From the NCBI GenBank assembly GCA_027005735.1, contig JALTLF010000151.1:1-53202 (forward strand): DNA of 53,202 nt. The letters run 5' to 3'. Under the pieces are notes generated by a model that saw only the letters and a program-made list of their open reading frames with translations, had not been told where the DNA came from and searched no databases. The DNA is from Chromatiales bacterium (lineage in GTDB: Bacteria; Pseudomonadota; Gammaproteobacteria; CAMYNG01). Of this stretch, positions 9,981-22,055 are shown in pieces (the stretch's first letter is position 1; each line of letters starts with the position of its first letter). A program made the translations under genes and the position numbers.

Positions 9981-12107
9981 ATGGAAAACCCCCGGAGATC
10001 GCCTCTCATGGTCGCAGACAGCCCCAGCATCGATGCCGGCGCACTCTTTTTTTCGCGCGAGCTCAGCCTGCTGGCCTTCAACGAACGCGTCCTCGAGCAG
10101 GCCGCCGACACCGAGGTGCCCCTGCTCGAGCGCCTGCGCTACCTGTGTATTTCTTCCACCAACCTGGACGAGTTCTTCGAGATCCGCATCGCCGGCCTCA
10201 AGCAGCGACTCGCCGCGGGCGAGCTGCACGGTGAAACGGATACGCCCGCCTCCTCGGCGGCCGGCACCCTGCGCACCCTCTCGGTGCGCGCCCATCAACT
10301 GGTGGACCGGCAATACCAGTTGCTCAACGAGGTCCTGCAGCCGGCGCTGGAGGCCGAACAGATCCGCTTCATCCGCCGCGGGGACTGGGATGCCGAACAG
10401 GAACAGTGGCTGGAGGACTTCTTCCGCAATGAGCTGCTGCCGGTGCTGAGCCCCATCGGCCTCGATCCCGCGCACCCCTTTCCACGCATCCTCAACAAGA
10501 GTCTCAATTTCATCGTCTCGCTGGAGGGCAAGGATGCCTTCGGGCGCAACAGCGGCATGGCCATCGTGCAGGCGCCGCGTTCCCTGCCCCGCCTCATTCC
10601 CCTGCCCACGGGGATCGGCGGCAGCGGACCCTACGACTACGTCTTCCTGTCGTCCATCATCCATGCCTTCTCCGACCAGCTCTTCCCGGGCATGGAGATC
10701 CGCGGCTGTTACCAGTTCCGCGTCACGCGCAACAGCGATCTCTTCGTCGACGAAGAAGAGGTCGACGATCTCCTCCATGCCCTGCAGGGCGAGTTGCCCG
10801 CCCGGCGCTACGGTGACGCAGTGCGCCTCGAGGTGGCCGACAACTGCCCGCCCGACATGGCGCGCTTTCTCGCCCGCCAGTTCCACCTCGAGGAAGACGA
10901 TATCTACCAGGTCAACGGGCCGGTGAACCTCAACCGCCTGCTGGCCATCGTCGATCTCGTCGATCGCCCGGACCTCAAGTTTCCCCCCTTCACGCCGCAA
11001 CTGGACACCGCCCTCTGGCAGGGCAATGTCTTCGCCACCCTGCGCCGCCGGGACATGCTGCTCTACCACCCCTTCGACTCCTTCGTCCCGGTGATCGATT
11101 TCCTGCGCCAGGCGGCACGTGACAGCAAGGTGCTGGCCATCAAGATGACCCTCTACCGCACCGGGCCGGACTCCATCATCGTCGAGACCCTCGCCAGTGC
11201 GGCACGCGCCGGCAAGGAGGTCACGGTGGTCATCGAGTTGCGCGCGCGTTTCGACGAGGAGGAAAACATCGCCGTGGCCAGTCGCCTGCAGGAGGCCGGC
11301 GCCCACGTGGTCTATGGCGTCGTCGGCTACAAGACCCACGCCAAGATGACCCTGGTGATCCGCAGGGAGAAGGCAGGGCTGCGGCACTACGTGCACCTCG
11401 GCACCGGCAACTACCACCCGAAGACCGCGCGCGTGTACACCGACTATGGCCTGTTCACCTCCGATGCGGCCATCGGCGACGATGTACGCAAGATCTTTCT
11501 GCAACTCACCAGCCTCGGCAAGGTAACGAAGCTGAAGAAACTCCTGCAGTCGCCCTTTACCCTGCACAGCGGCCTGAGCGAGAAGATCCGGCGCGAGACC
11601 GAACATGCCGCCGCGGGCAGGACGGCGCGCATCATCATCAAGGTCAACTCCCTGGTGGAAAAAACGATGATCAAGAGCCTCTACGCCGCCTCGCAGGCGG
11701 GGGTGGCCATCCAGCTCATCGTGCGCGGCATGTGCCGCCTGCGACCGGGGGTCGCGGGGATCTCGGACAACATCGAGGTGCGCTCCATCGTCGGCCGCTT
11801 CCTGGAGCATTCACGGGTGTATTACTTCGAGAACGACGGCGCGCCCGAGGTCTATTGCGCCAGCGCCGATCTCATGGAACGCAATCTCTACCGCCGCGTG
11901 GAGGCCTGTTTCCCCATCGAAGACCCGCAACTGCGGCAGGGGATCATCGAGGATCTGCATCGCTACCTCGCCGACAACACCCACGCCTGGATCCTGCAGG
12001 AGGACGGCGAGTACCGGCGTCTGCGGCCCGCGCCCGGCGAGGCGCCCCGCCACGCCCAGGCGGAGATCCTTGCCGCCCATGTCCGAAGCCCGTCTCCGGG
12101 CGAGTGA
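9981..12107 (+). CDS. ppk: Polyphosphate kinase 1
   Basis: FFSRELSLLAFNERVLEQA...LRYLCISSTNLDEFFEIR...VKVNSLVEKTMIKSLYAASQAGV; start could also be ATG at 10008. Confidence 0.95.
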   Translation: MENPRRSPLMVADSPSIDAGALFFSRELSLLAFNERVLEQAADTEVPLLERLRYLCISSTNLDEFFEIRIAGLKQRLAAGELHGETDTPASSAAGTLRTLSVRAHQLVDRQYQLLNEVLQPALEAEQIRFIRRGDWDAEQEQWLEDFFRNELLPVLSPIGLDPAHPFPRILNKSLNFIVSLEGKDAFGRNSGMAIVQAPRSLPRLIPLPTGIGGSGPYDYVFLSSIIHAFSDQLFPGMEIRGCYQFRVTRNSDLFVDEEEVDDLLHALQGELPARRYGDAVRLEVADNCPPDMARFLARQFHLEEDDIYQVNGPVNLNRLLAIVDLVDRPDLKFPPFTPQLDTALWQGNVFATLRRRDMLLYHPFDSFVPVIDFLRQAARDSKVLAIKMTLYRTGPDSIIVETLASAARAGKEVTVVIELRARFDEEENIAVASRLQEAGAHVVYGVVGYKTHAKMTLVIRREKAGLRHYVHLGTGNYHPKTARVYTDYGLFTSDAAIGDDVRKIFLQLTSLGKVTKLKKLLQSPFTLHSGLSEKIRRETEHAAAGRTARIIIKVNSLVEKTMIKSLYAASQAGVAIQLIVRGMCRLRPGVAGISDNIEVRSIVGRFLEHSRVYYFENDGAPEVYCASADLMERNLYRRVEACFPIEDPQLRQGIIEDLHRYLADNTHAWILQEDGEYRRLRPAPGEAPRHAQAEILAAHVRSPSPGE

Positions 12108-12121
12108 GCCGGACCGGCGGC

Positions 12122-13501
12122 TCACTCGCAATGCAGCCGGAACGGCAGGGGCGCCAGGTACTCCGCCTCCCGGGCGAGATCGGTGGCCAGCAGGGCATGC
12201 TCCGCCAGCCAGCCAGGGGGAAACCTCAGTTCCAGTGAATTTTTGCCCGCCCTGGCCGCCGGCGCGGGGATGCCGCGCGCCCGGCGTCCGCGGTTGAACA
12301 ACACCGCGAGGCGCAGGAGGACGGCCATGCGGTGGATGAGGGACTGATCGTCGGGGTGGAAATCGCGCAATTCGGCCTGCGGGAACTTGCGCCGCTGGGC
12401 GCGCACCAGCACCGCCAGCACCCGCTGTTCCTGGCGCGAGAAACCCGGCATGTCGGCATGGGTCAGCACGTAGGCGCCGTGGCGGTGATACTGGGCATGA
12501 GCGATGTCGAGACCGATTTCGTGCAGGCGGGCCGCCCAGCGCAGCAGCCTTTCGTCGTCACCCTGCGCCAGCCCCCAGTCCTCGGCCACCTGCCGGTAGA
12601 GGGCCATGAGGCTGGCCTCCACGCGTTCTGCCTGGGCGATGTCCACCGCATAGCGCCGAGCCATGGCGCCGACGGTGGCCTCGCGCACGTCTTCGTGCTG
12701 CTTGCGCCCCAGCAGATCGTAGAGCGCGCCCTCGCGCAACGCGCCGTCGGAGACCTCCATTTCCGCGATCCCCAGTTCGTCGAAGATGGCCATGAGCACC
12801 ACCACCCCGCCGGCAAACACCGGGCGGCGCGCTGCACTCAGGCCCTCAAACTTGAGTTTTTCTACCTCACCCACCTCGATCAGGCGTTTGACCAGTTGCT
12901 CGAGGGCGGCCTTACGAATAATACCGTCCTGTCCCCTGTCCGTTCCCGTCACGCGCGCGATGGCGCGGATGGATCCCGAGGTGCCGATGGCGCGCTCCCA
13001 GCCCAGCTCCTGATAGCGCGCGCGGATCCCCTCCACCTCGCTGGCCGCGGCGAGCAGGGCCTTGCGGACGCGCTTCCTGCCCAGCCTGCCGTCGGCAAAA
13101 AAACGCCGCGTGATGGATACGCAACCCATGTAGAGGCTTTCCAGTTCCAGCGGTTCGCGGCCGCGACCGATGATGCATTCGGTACTGCCGCCGCCGATGT
13201 CCACCACCAGGCGCTGGCGACCCTCGTCGGACAGGCTGTTGGCCACGCCCGCGTAGATCAGGCGCGCCTCCTCGATACCCGAGATTATTTCCACCACGTG
13301 GTTGAGACAACGCTCCGCGCGGGCGAGGAAGCCACTGCTGTCGCGGAGCTTGCGCAGGGTATTGGTGCCCAGCACGCGCACGTGGCCCGGCGGCAGATCG
13401 CGCAGCAGGCCGGCAAAGCGTTCCAGGCAGGCCAGCGCGCGGGCTTCCACCTCGGGTGACAGGGAGCCGTCCTCGCTCAGACCCTCGGCAAGGCGCACCA
13501 T
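12122..13501 (-). CDS. ppx: Exopolyphosphatase (Ppx/GppA family); N-terminus apparently out of frame upstream
   Basis: MVRLAEGLSEDGSL...GTNTLRKLRDSSGFLARAE...IISGIEEARLIYAGV...VDIGGGSTECIIG. In-frame upstream DNA encodes AAVDLGSNSFHLITARV without a standard start codon. Confidence 0.9.
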   Translation of the reverse strand: MVRLAEGLSEDGSLSPEVEARALACLERFAGLLRDLPPGHVRVLGTNTLRKLRDSSGFLARAERCLNHVVEIISGIEEARLIYAGVANSLSDEGRQRLVVDIGGGSTECIIGRGREPLELESLYMGCVSITRRFFADGRLGRKRVRKALLAAASEVEGIRARYQELGWERAIGTSGSIRAIARVTGTDRGQDGIIRKAALEQLVKRLIEVGEVEKLKFEGLSAARRPVFAGGVVVLMAIFDELGIAEMEVSDGALREGALYDLLGRKQHEDVREATVGAMARRYAVDIAQAERVEASLMALYRQVAEDWGLAQGDDERLLRWAARLHEIGLDIAHAQYHRHGAYVLTHADMPGFSRQEQRVLAVLVRAQRRKFPQAELRDFHPDDQSLIHRMAVLLRLAVLFNRGRRARGIPAPAARAGKNSLELRFPPGWLAEHALLATDLAREAEYLAPLPFRLHCE

Positions 13502-13728
13502 TTCCCGCTGGCGATCGACGACGGCGAAACCGTGGGGCGTGACGCGCGCGGTAATGAGATGAAAGCTGTTGGAACCGAGATCGACGGCGGCGATGAGATC
13601 ACCGTCGGCGAGGGGACGGCGATCGGCGCTGGAAAGAAAACGAAAGATGGGACATTCCCCCCTGACTCGCCACGGTAAGGCCTGGTGGCAGCTTCAGGAT
13701 AGAGATCCGGGGGATCGAATTCAAGCAC

Positions 13729-14508
13729 TCACCAGCAACGGGAGAAGGCGGCATGCTTGCGCACGCGTGCCAGCACCTGCTCCGCCTCGCGCATGCCGTT
13801 TTCCGCCGAGCGCCGCCACCAGCGCACCGCTTCGCAATAGTTGGTGCGCGTGCCCTCGCCATTGGCATACAGGGTACCGAGGTTGAATTGCGCGAGGGCA
13901 TCGCCGTTGGCGGCGGCCTTGCGCCACCAGCGCACCGCCTGCGCGGGATCGGGACGCAGATCACCGTGCCCCATGATGTAGATCATGCCCAGGTTGTACT
14001 GGGCGTCGATGTTGCCGAGATCGGCGGACTGGATCCACCAGCGCACCGCCTTGCGGATGTCGGCGCGCACGCCCAGACCCTCGGCATAGGCCACGGCGAG
14101 ATTGTGCTGTGCATCGAGATGGCCCTGACGTGCCGCGGCGCGGTACCAGCCGAAGGCCCGCCTGGCATCGCGCGGCACACCCTGCCCCAGCTCATGCATC
14201 TGGCCGAGGTAGAACTGGGCCTCGGCGTTGCCCGCGCGCGCGAGGGGCAGGAAGTGGCGCAGGGCCAGCCGGTGGTGCCCGTTGCGATAGGCCTGCTCGG
14301 CGGCCTGCAGGCGGCGCTGCTGATCGGCATGGGCGAAGCCCAGGCGGGCAACGAGATCCTGCTGGAAGCGCCAGGCGGCGAGGTTCACCTGGGCGGCGTG
14401 CAGCGGCGGCGCGGCCAGCAAGGCCAGCAGGAGGACGAGCGGCAGGCGGGCCGCGATGGCCCGGGGGGATGCGCCGTGGGCGCGTGTGGCGGCTTGCTGG
14501 TACGACAT
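13729..14508 (-). CDS. Exported Sel1-like repeat protein
   Basis: Signal peptide then several SLR units: AQFYLGQMHELGQGVPRDARRAFGWYRAAARQG..., AQHNLAVAYAEGLGV..., AQYNLGMIYIMGHG..., AQFNLGTLYANGEG... Confidence 0.88.
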   Translation of the reverse strand: MSYQQAATRAHGASPRAIAARLPLVLLLALLAAPPLHAAQVNLAAWRFQQDLVARLGFAHADQQRRLQAAEQAYRNGHHRLALRHFLPLARAGNAEAQFYLGQMHELGQGVPRDARRAFGWYRAAARQGHLDAQHNLAVAYAEGLGVRADIRKAVRWWIQSADLGNIDAQYNLGMIYIMGHGDLRPDPAQAVRWWRKAAANGDALAQFNLGTLYANGEGTRTNYCEAVRWWRRSAENGMREAEQVLARVRKHAAFSRCW

Positions 14509-14661
14509 GAGGACGCTTCCCTGGCGCGGACTGGCAAAACGGCGCGCCTGGTGATCCTATCGACGCGCGGCCGGGAAGACTTTAGGGAGAAAAAACACCC
14601 AATATTCAGCATGTTACAAGATGCGCAATGGAGAGAGTGGGCGGATGCCGCGGCCGCCATG

Positions 14662-14694
14662 AAAAAAGGGGACGTGCCGGGTGGCACGTCCCCC
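14662..14694 (-). terminator. Rho-independent terminator downstream of fba
   Basis: On the minus strand: GGGGACGTGCC-accc-GGCACGTCCCC-TTTTTT, 11-bp perfect stem with T6 tract. Confidence 0.92.
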
Positions 14695-14718
14695 TGTTGC
14701 GCCGAGGCGCGGTGCGGC

Positions 14719-15783
14719 TTACTTGACCTGCTGCTCCAGCTCGCCCTTCTCGTAGCGCTGGTACATGACCTCGAGGCTGACGGGCTTGATTTTGGCCGCC
14801 TGGCCGGCGCAGCCGAAGGCCTCGTAGCGCGCCTTGCAGATCTCCTTCATCCCCTTGGTGGCTTCCTTGAGGAACTTGCGTGGATCGAAGTTGGCCGGGT
14901 TGTCGTGCAGGTGCTTGCGAATGGCGCCGGTGGAAGCCATGCGCAGGTCGGTGTCGATATTGACCTTGCGCACGCCGTTCTTGATGCCTTCGACGATCTC
15001 CTCCACCGGCACGCCGTAGGTCTGGCCCATGTCGCCGCCGTAGTCGTTGATGATCTTCAGCCAGTCCTGCGGTACCGAGGAGGAACCGTGCATGACGAGG
15101 TGGGTGTTGGGGATACGTGCATGGATCTCCTTGATGCGATCGATGCGCAGGATCTCGCCGGTGGGCTCCTTGGTGAACTTGTAGGCACCGTGGGAAGTGC
15201 CGATGGCGATGGCCAGGGCATCGACCCCCGTCTGCTTGACGAAGTCGGCCGCCTGTTCCGGATCGGTGAGCAACTGGTCCATGTCCAGCTTGCCCTCGGC
15301 GCCGTGACCGTCCTCTTCACCCATCTCGCCGGTTTCCAGCGAGCCCAGGCAACCCAGTTCGCCTTCCACGGACACGCCGCCGGCGTGGGCCATTTCCACC
15401 ACCTTGCGGGTGACCTCGACGTTGTACTCGTAGCTCGAGGGCGTCTTCATGTCCGGCATCAGGGAGCCGTCCATCATCACCGAGCTGAAACCGGACTGGA
15501 TGGAGCGCAGGCAGACCGCCGGCTCGGAACCGTGGTCCTGGTGCATGACGATGGGGATGTGCGGATACATCTCCACTGCCGCAGCGATGAGGTGACGCAG
15601 GAAAGGTTCACCGGCATAGGAACGCGCGCCCGCCGAGCCCTGCATGATGACCGGGCTGTTGGTCTCATCGGCAGCCTGCATGATGGCATGCACCTGCTCC
15701 ATGTTGTTGACGTTGAATGCGGGCATGCCGTAACCGTTCTCGGCGGCATGATCCAGCAGCTGGCGAAGTGAAATCAGGGCCAT
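14719..15783 (-). CDS. fba: Fructose-bisphosphate aldolase class II
   Basis: [39 protein letters not shown]...[28 protein letters not shown]. Confidence 0.96.
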   Translation of the reverse strand: MALISLRQLLDHAAENGYGMPAFNVNNMEQVHAIMQAADETNSPVIMQGSAGARSYAGEPFLRHLIAAAVEMYPHIPIVMHQDHGSEPAVCLRSIQSGFSSVMMDGSLMPDMKTPSSYEYNVEVTRKVVEMAHAGGVSVEGELGCLGSLETGEMGEEDGHGAEGKLDMDQLLTDPEQAADFVKQTGVDALAIAIGTSHGAYKFTKEPTGEILRIDRIKEIHARIPNTHLVMHGSSSVPQDWLKIINDYGGDMGQTYGVPVEEIVEGIKNGVRKVNIDTDLRMASTGAIRKHLHDNPANFDPRKFLKEATKGMKEICKARYEAFGCAGQAAKIKPVSLEVMYQRYEKGELEQQVK

Positions 15784-15874
15784 GTCGGACCTCCTTAGGG
15801 TTTGTTAATTCCTGAAAAAAGCGATTCCTGTTTCTACGTCTTTCTACGTCTCTATACCGGCAGGCGAGTGCCGA

Positions 15875-17329
15875 TTATTCATTTGCACTGTTGGGCTCGC
15901 CGAGGCTGCCCACGCGCACGATCTTCATGGCATTGGTGCCGCCATGGACACCCATCAGGTCACCCTTGGTGATGATCACCAGGTCACCATCGCGTACCGC
16001 GCCACGGCGCAACAACTCATCGATCACGTCCTGGTTGACCTCGGCATGGTCCTGGCTGGTGACGTCGAAGCTCACTGGATAGACGCCGCGATAGAGGGTC
16101 ACCTTGCGCCGTGTCTGCACATGGCGCGTCAGCGCGTAGATGGGGATCCCCGAGGAGATCCGCGACATCCAGCGTGTCGTCGAACCCGACTCCGTGAGGG
16201 CGGCGATGGCCTTCACGCCGAGGTGGTTGGCAGTGTACATGGAGGCCATGGCGATGGCCTCGTCGATGTGTTCGAAGCGCGTATCAATGCGGTGGTGAGA
16301 ACGCGTCACGGCGCGCTGCTTCTCCGCCTCGCGGCAGATCCGGTCCATGGCCTCGATGGCGCAATCGGGATACTTGCCGGTGGCCGTCTCCGCCGAGAGC
16401 ATCACCGCATCGGTACCGTCGAGCACCGCATTGGCCACATCGAAGACCTCGGCGCGCGTGGGGATATGGCTCTCGATCATCGACTCCATCATCTGCGTCG
16501 CCGTGATGACCACCTTGTTCATGTCGCGCGTCTGGGAGATGAGCCGCTTCTGCACCGGCGGCAGGCCGGCGTCGCCGATCTCCACGCCGAGGTCGCCGCG
16601 CGCCACCATGATGACGTCGGAGGCCTCGATGATCTCGTCGATGACCTTGAGGGACTCGGCACGCTCGATCTTGGCGACAATGCCGCCCTCGCCCCCGGCC
16701 TCGCGCAACAGCGCGCGCGCCTCGTTGACGTCCTCGGCGTGGCGCACGAAGGACACGGCGAGATAGTCCGCCTGTACCTTCGCGGCGAGGCGGATATCCT
16801 CACGGTCCTTCTGCGTCAGTGCCGGCGCCGAAAGGCCGCCGCCCTGCTTGTTGATGCCCTTGCGGTCGTAGAGCGTACCGCCAGCAATCACGCGGCAGAT
16901 GATCTCGCTGCCCTTGACCTCGTTGACCCACAGGGTGATGCGGCCGTCGTCCAGCAGCAGCGTGTCGCCGCGCTCCACGTCGTCGGGCAGGGCCTTGTAG
17001 GTGATCCCCACCCGCTCGCTGTTGCCCTTCTTCGGGTCGTGGGCCGTATCGAGGATGAAGGTCTGGCCTTCCTTGAGTTCCACCTCGCCGTTCTCGAAAC
17101 AGTCGATGCGGATCTTGGGGCCCTGCAGATCCACCAGTACGCCCACCTGGCGCCCGTGGGCGCGGGCGCGGTTACGCACGCGCTCGATACGCTCCTCGTG
17201 TTCCTCCGGGGTGCCGTGGGAGAAATTGACGCGCACCACATCGACGCCCGCCTCGATGATCTTGTCGAGCATCTTGGGATCGTCGGTGGACGGCCCCAGG
17301 GTGGCTACAATCTTGGTTCTTCTCTGCAT
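15875..17329 (-). CDS. pyk: Pyruvate kinase
   Basis: MQRRTKIVATLGPSTDDPKMLDKIIEAGVDVVRVNFSHG...VMVARGDLGVEIG...ITATQMMESMI. Confidence 0.97.
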   Translation of the reverse strand: MQRRTKIVATLGPSTDDPKMLDKIIEAGVDVVRVNFSHGTPEEHEERIERVRNRARAHGRQVGVLVDLQGPKIRIDCFENGEVELKEGQTFILDTAHDPKKGNSERVGITYKALPDDVERGDTLLLDDGRITLWVNEVKGSEIICRVIAGGTLYDRKGINKQGGGLSAPALTQKDREDIRLAAKVQADYLAVSFVRHAEDVNEARALLREAGGEGGIVAKIERAESLKVIDEIIEASDVIMVARGDLGVEIGDAGLPPVQKRLISQTRDMNKVVITATQMMESMIESHIPTRAEVFDVANAVLDGTDAVMLSAETATGKYPDCAIEAMDRICREAEKQRAVTRSHHRIDTRFEHIDEAIAMASMYTANHLGVKAIAALTESGSTTRWMSRISSGIPIYALTRHVQTRRKVTLYRGVYPVSFDVTSQDHAEVNQDVIDELLRRGAVRDGDLVIITKGDLMGVHGGTNAMKIVRVGSLGEPNSANE

Positions 17330-17370
17330 AATGTTCCTGGTGGTGGATGGGCCTCCGCTCGGCCCGGGCC

Positions 17371-18552
17371 TCAGGCCTTCGCGCGCTCTTCCAGGATCGC
17401 CACGGCCGGCAACGTCTTGCCTTCCAGGTATTCCAGGAAGGCGCCGCCAGCGGTGGAAATATAGGACACCTTGTCATAGATGTCATATTTCTGGATGGCC
17501 GCGATGGTATCGCCGCCACCGGCAAGGCTGAAACCGTCGGCCTCGGCAATGGCCATGGCAACGGTACGGGTACCCTCGCCAAACTGGTCGAACTCGAACA
17601 CGCCCACCGGCCCGTTCCAGACGATGGTGCCGGCCTGCTTGATGATGTCGGCCAGTTCCTGCGCGCTCTCGGGGCCGATGTCGAAAATCATGTCATCATC
17701 CTCGACGTCCTCGACCTTCTTCAATACCGCCGCTTCGTTCTCATCGAACTTCTTGCCGCAAACCACGTCCTTCGCGATGGGGATATTGGCGCCGCGGGCC
17801 TTCATCTTCTCGTACAGGGCGCGGGCGGTCTCCACGAGGTCATCCTCGCACAGGGACTTGCCCACATTGTACCCCATGGCCTTGAGGAAGGTATTGGCAA
17901 TACCGCCGCCCACCACCAGCTGGTCCACCTTCTCGGACAGGGCCTCGAGCACAGTGAGCTTGGTGGAGACCTTGGAGCCGCCGACGATGGCCACCATGGG
18001 GCGCGCCGGATTGGCCAGGGCGCGGGCGAGGTTGTCCAGTTCGTCGGCCAGCAGCAGGCCGGCGCAGGCGGTGGGAGCAAACTTCGCCACCCCGTGGGTG
18101 GAGGCCTGGGCGCGGTGCGCGGTGCCGAAGGCGTCCATGACGAAGACGTCGCACAGGGCGGCGTACTTCTTTGCCAGCGCCTCGTCGTTCTTCTTCTCAC
18201 CGGCATTGAAGCGCACGTTCTCCAGCAGCACCACCTCACCGGCGGCCACCTGCGGCGGCTTGTCGAGATAGTCCTTGATGAGGCGCACTTCCCTGCCCAG
18301 CTTGGCCGACATGTCCGCGGCGATGGGCGCCATGGAGTTCTCCTCGTCCGCCTTGCCCTCTTCCGGGCGGCCACGGTGTGACATCACCATCACGGCGGCG
18401 CCGGCCTTCATGCAGTGCTCAATGGTGGGCATGGAGGCGGCGATACGCGCATCGGAGGTCACCTTGCCGTCCTTGACGGGCACATTGAGATCGGCGCGAA
18501 TGAGGACGCGTTTACCGGCAAGATCGAGATCGGTCAGCTTGATGAAAGACAT
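17371..18552 (-). CDS. pgk: Phosphoglycerate kinase
   Basis: [28 protein letters not shown]...[11 protein letters not shown]...[13 protein letters not shown]. Confidence 0.97.
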   Translation of the reverse strand: MSFIKLTDLDLAGKRVLIRADLNVPVKDGKVTSDARIAASMPTIEHCMKAGAAVMVMSHRGRPEEGKADEENSMAPIAADMSAKLGREVRLIKDYLDKPPQVAAGEVVLLENVRFNAGEKKNDEALAKKYAALCDVFVMDAFGTAHRAQASTHGVAKFAPTACAGLLLADELDNLARALANPARPMVAIVGGSKVSTKLTVLEALSEKVDQLVVGGGIANTFLKAMGYNVGKSLCEDDLVETARALYEKMKARGANIPIAKDVVCGKKFDENEAAVLKKVEDVEDDDMIFDIGPESAQELADIIKQAGTIVWNGPVGVFEFDQFGEGTRTVAMAIAEADGFSLAGGGDTIAAIQKYDIYDKVSYISTAGGAFLEYLEGKTLPAVAILEERAKA

Positions 18553-18651
18553 TGCTTATCTCCTGAAAAAACTGAAAAGTTATTTGGCAAACCTCCGGGC
18601 TTGACGAATAACTCGCGGCAACTGTTATGGACGCGTCACTGGAGAACAGGC

Positions 18652-18677
18652 GTCAGGGGGCAAACTTGCCCCCTGAC
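18652..18677. repeat. Perfect inverted repeat GTCAGGGGGCAA-ac-TTGCCCCCTGAC between gap and pgk
   Basis: 12-bp arms, 2-nt centre, no adjacent T-tract. Confidence 0.7.
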
Positions 18678-18713
18678 TCCCATACTCGCAACCAGCTACT
18701 GGCCACTCGACAC

Positions 18714-19763
<1,050 letters not shown>

Positions 19764-21740
19764 TTACAAAACTTCGTTGACGGCCTTCACCACGTTGTCC
19801 ACGGTGAAACCGAATTCCTTGAAAAGTTCGCCGGCCGGCGCGGACTCGCCGAAGCGATCGATGCCCACGACCTTGCTGGCGTACCTGTACCAGCAGCTGG
19901 TGGCGGCGGCCTCGACGACCACGCGCGCGCTGACGCCGGAGGGCAGGACCGACTCGCGGTAAGCCTCGTCCTGCGCCTCGAAGACGTCCACCGAGGGCAT
20001 GGAGACCACGCGGATCTTGCGGTCGCTGAGTTCTTCCGCCGCGCCCATGGCCAGCGCCACCTCGGAGCCGGTGGCGATGATGATGGCCTCGGGCGTCCCG
20101 TCGCAGTCTTTCAGGACATAGCCGCCCCGGCTGATGGCGGCGACCTGTTCCTCGCTGCGTTCCTGGTGCGGCAGGCCCTGGCGCGAGAAGATCAGGCTGG
20201 TGGGACCTTCCTTGCGCTCGATGGCGCGCGCCCAGGCCACGGCGGTCTCGACGGCATCGCAGGGACGCCATACCGACATGTTGGGGATCAGCCGCAGGGT
20301 CGGGATCTGCTCGATGGGCTGGTGGGTCGGACCGTCTTCGCCCAGGCCGATGGAGTCATGGGTGTAGACGAAGATGGAGCGGATCTTCATCAGCGCCGCC
20401 ATGCGCAGGGCGTTGCGGGCATATTCGGAGAACATCAGGAAGGTGGCGCCGAAGGGGATCAGCCCGCCGTGCAGAGCGATGCCGTTCATGATGGCCGACA
20501 TGCCGAACTCGCGCACGCCATAGCGCACGTAGTTGGGCTCCTCGCTGTTGTCCATGGGCTTGAAGCCGGACCACTCGGTGAGGTTGGAACAACCGAGGTC
20601 GGCGGAACCGCCGAACAGCTCGGGCAGCGCCGGAGAATAGGCCTCGATGGCCGCCAGCGAGGCCTGGCGCGTGGCCGGGCTCTTGGCCTCGGCGACGGTG
20701 CGGGCGACGAAGTCCTCCGCCGTCTTCTGCCAGTCGGCGGGCAGATCGCCGGCCATGCGGCGTTCGAACTCGGCGGCCAGTTCCGGGTAGTCCTTCTTGT
20801 AGGCGTCGAATTTCTCCTGCCAGGCCTGCTCGGCGGCGGCGCCCTTCTCCCTGGCATCCCAGGCGTGATAGATCTCGGAAGGGATCTCGAAGGGGCCGTG
20901 GTCCCAGCCCAGTGCCGCCTTGGTCAGGTTGATTTCCTCCTCGCCCAGCGGCGCGCCGTGGGAAGCGTGGCTGCCAGCCTTGTTGGGCGAACCGAAGCCG
21001 ATGGTGGTCTTGCAGCAGATCAGGGTCGGCTTGTCGGTCATGGCGCGCGCCAGATCCACGGCCTTCTTGATGGACTCGGGATCATGGCCGTCCACGTCCG
21101 GGATGACGTGCCAGCCGTAGGCCTCGAAGCGCTTCGGCGTGTCGTCGGTGAACCAGCCCTCCACGTGGCCGTCGATGGAGATGCCGTTGTCGTCCCAGAA
21201 GGCGATGAGCTTGCCCAGGCCGAGGGTGCCGGCCAGCGAGCAGGCCTCGTGAGAGATCCCTTCCATCAGGCAGCCGTCACCGAGGAACACCCAGGTGTGG
21301 TGATCGACGATGTCGTGACCCTTCTGGTTGAAACGCGCGGCGAGGGCCTTCTCGGCGATGGCCATGCCGACGGCATTGGTAATACCCTGGCCCAGCGGCC
21401 CGGTGGTGGTCTCGACGCCCGGCGTGTAGCCGTATTCCGGGTGGCCGGGGGTCTTCGAATGCAGCTGGCGGAACTGCTTGAGATCCTCGATGGTGAGCGC
21501 GTAGCCGGTCAGGTGCAGGAGAGAATAGATCAGCATGGAACCGTGGCCGTTGGAGAGCACGAAACGGTCGCGGTTGGCCCAGTGGGGATTGGCGGGGTTG
21601 TGGACCAGGTAGTCGTTCCACAGTACCTCGGCGATGTCCGCCATGCCCATGGGGGCGCCGGGGTGTCCAGACTTGGCCTTCTGCACCGCGTCCATGCTGA
21701 GGGCGCGAATGGCATTGGCGAGTTCTCTGCGAGATGGCAT
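19764..21740 (-). CDS. tkt: Transketolase
   Basis: [37 protein letters not shown]...[13 protein letters not shown]...[19 protein letters not shown]. Confidence 0.97.
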   Translation of the reverse strand: MPSRRELANAIRALSMDAVQKAKSGHPGAPMGMADIAEVLWNDYLVHNPANPHWANRDRFVLSNGHGSMLIYSLLHLTGYALTIEDLKQFRQLHSKTPGHPEYGYTPGVETTTGPLGQGITNAVGMAIAEKALAARFNQKGHDIVDHHTWVFLGDGCLMEGISHEACSLAGTLGLGKLIAFWDDNGISIDGHVEGWFTDDTPKRFEAYGWHVIPDVDGHDPESIKKAVDLARAMTDKPTLICCKTTIGFGSPNKAGSHASHGAPLGEEEINLTKAALGWDHGPFEIPSEIYHAWDAREKGAAAEQAWQEKFDAYKKDYPELAAEFERRMAGDLPADWQKTAEDFVARTVAEAKSPATRQASLAAIEAYSPALPELFGGSADLGCSNLTEWSGFKPMDNSEEPNYVRYGVREFGMSAIMNGIALHGGLIPFGATFLMFSEYARNALRMAALMKIRSIFVYTHDSIGLGEDGPTHQPIEQIPTLRLIPNMSVWRPCDAVETAVAWARAIERKEGPTSLIFSRQGLPHQERSEEQVAAISRGGYVLKDCDGTPEAIIIATGSEVALAMGAAEELSDRKIRVVSMPSVDVFEAQDEAYRESVLPSGVSARVVVEAAATSCWYRYASKVVGIDRFGESAPAGELFKEFGFTVDNVVKAVNEVL

Positions 21741-22055
21741 AACACTCTCCTGTTTTCAAAATTGAAAAAACGACCGTACCCGTCCGGCGCCCTGCGGCGG
21801 CCAGGTCAGACACGTCGCCGGCCGTGCCGGCGGAAACCTGCTTTAATCGTGGGAATACGGCTGGACAGCCGTCCCTGTGGCGTTTCGGCCTCCCCACTTC
21901 CCCCGGCGTCTCCCCACGTCGCCAGGGCCGAAGAGGCGCAATTTTCCCTTTTTTACCCCCCCCGGGCAATAGCCGGGGGCAGATTTTCCCGCGCCCGATA
22001 AGCCCGTTTATAACGTAAATAAATGATTTTTATTGTCTTTTTGGTCCGGTCGGTG

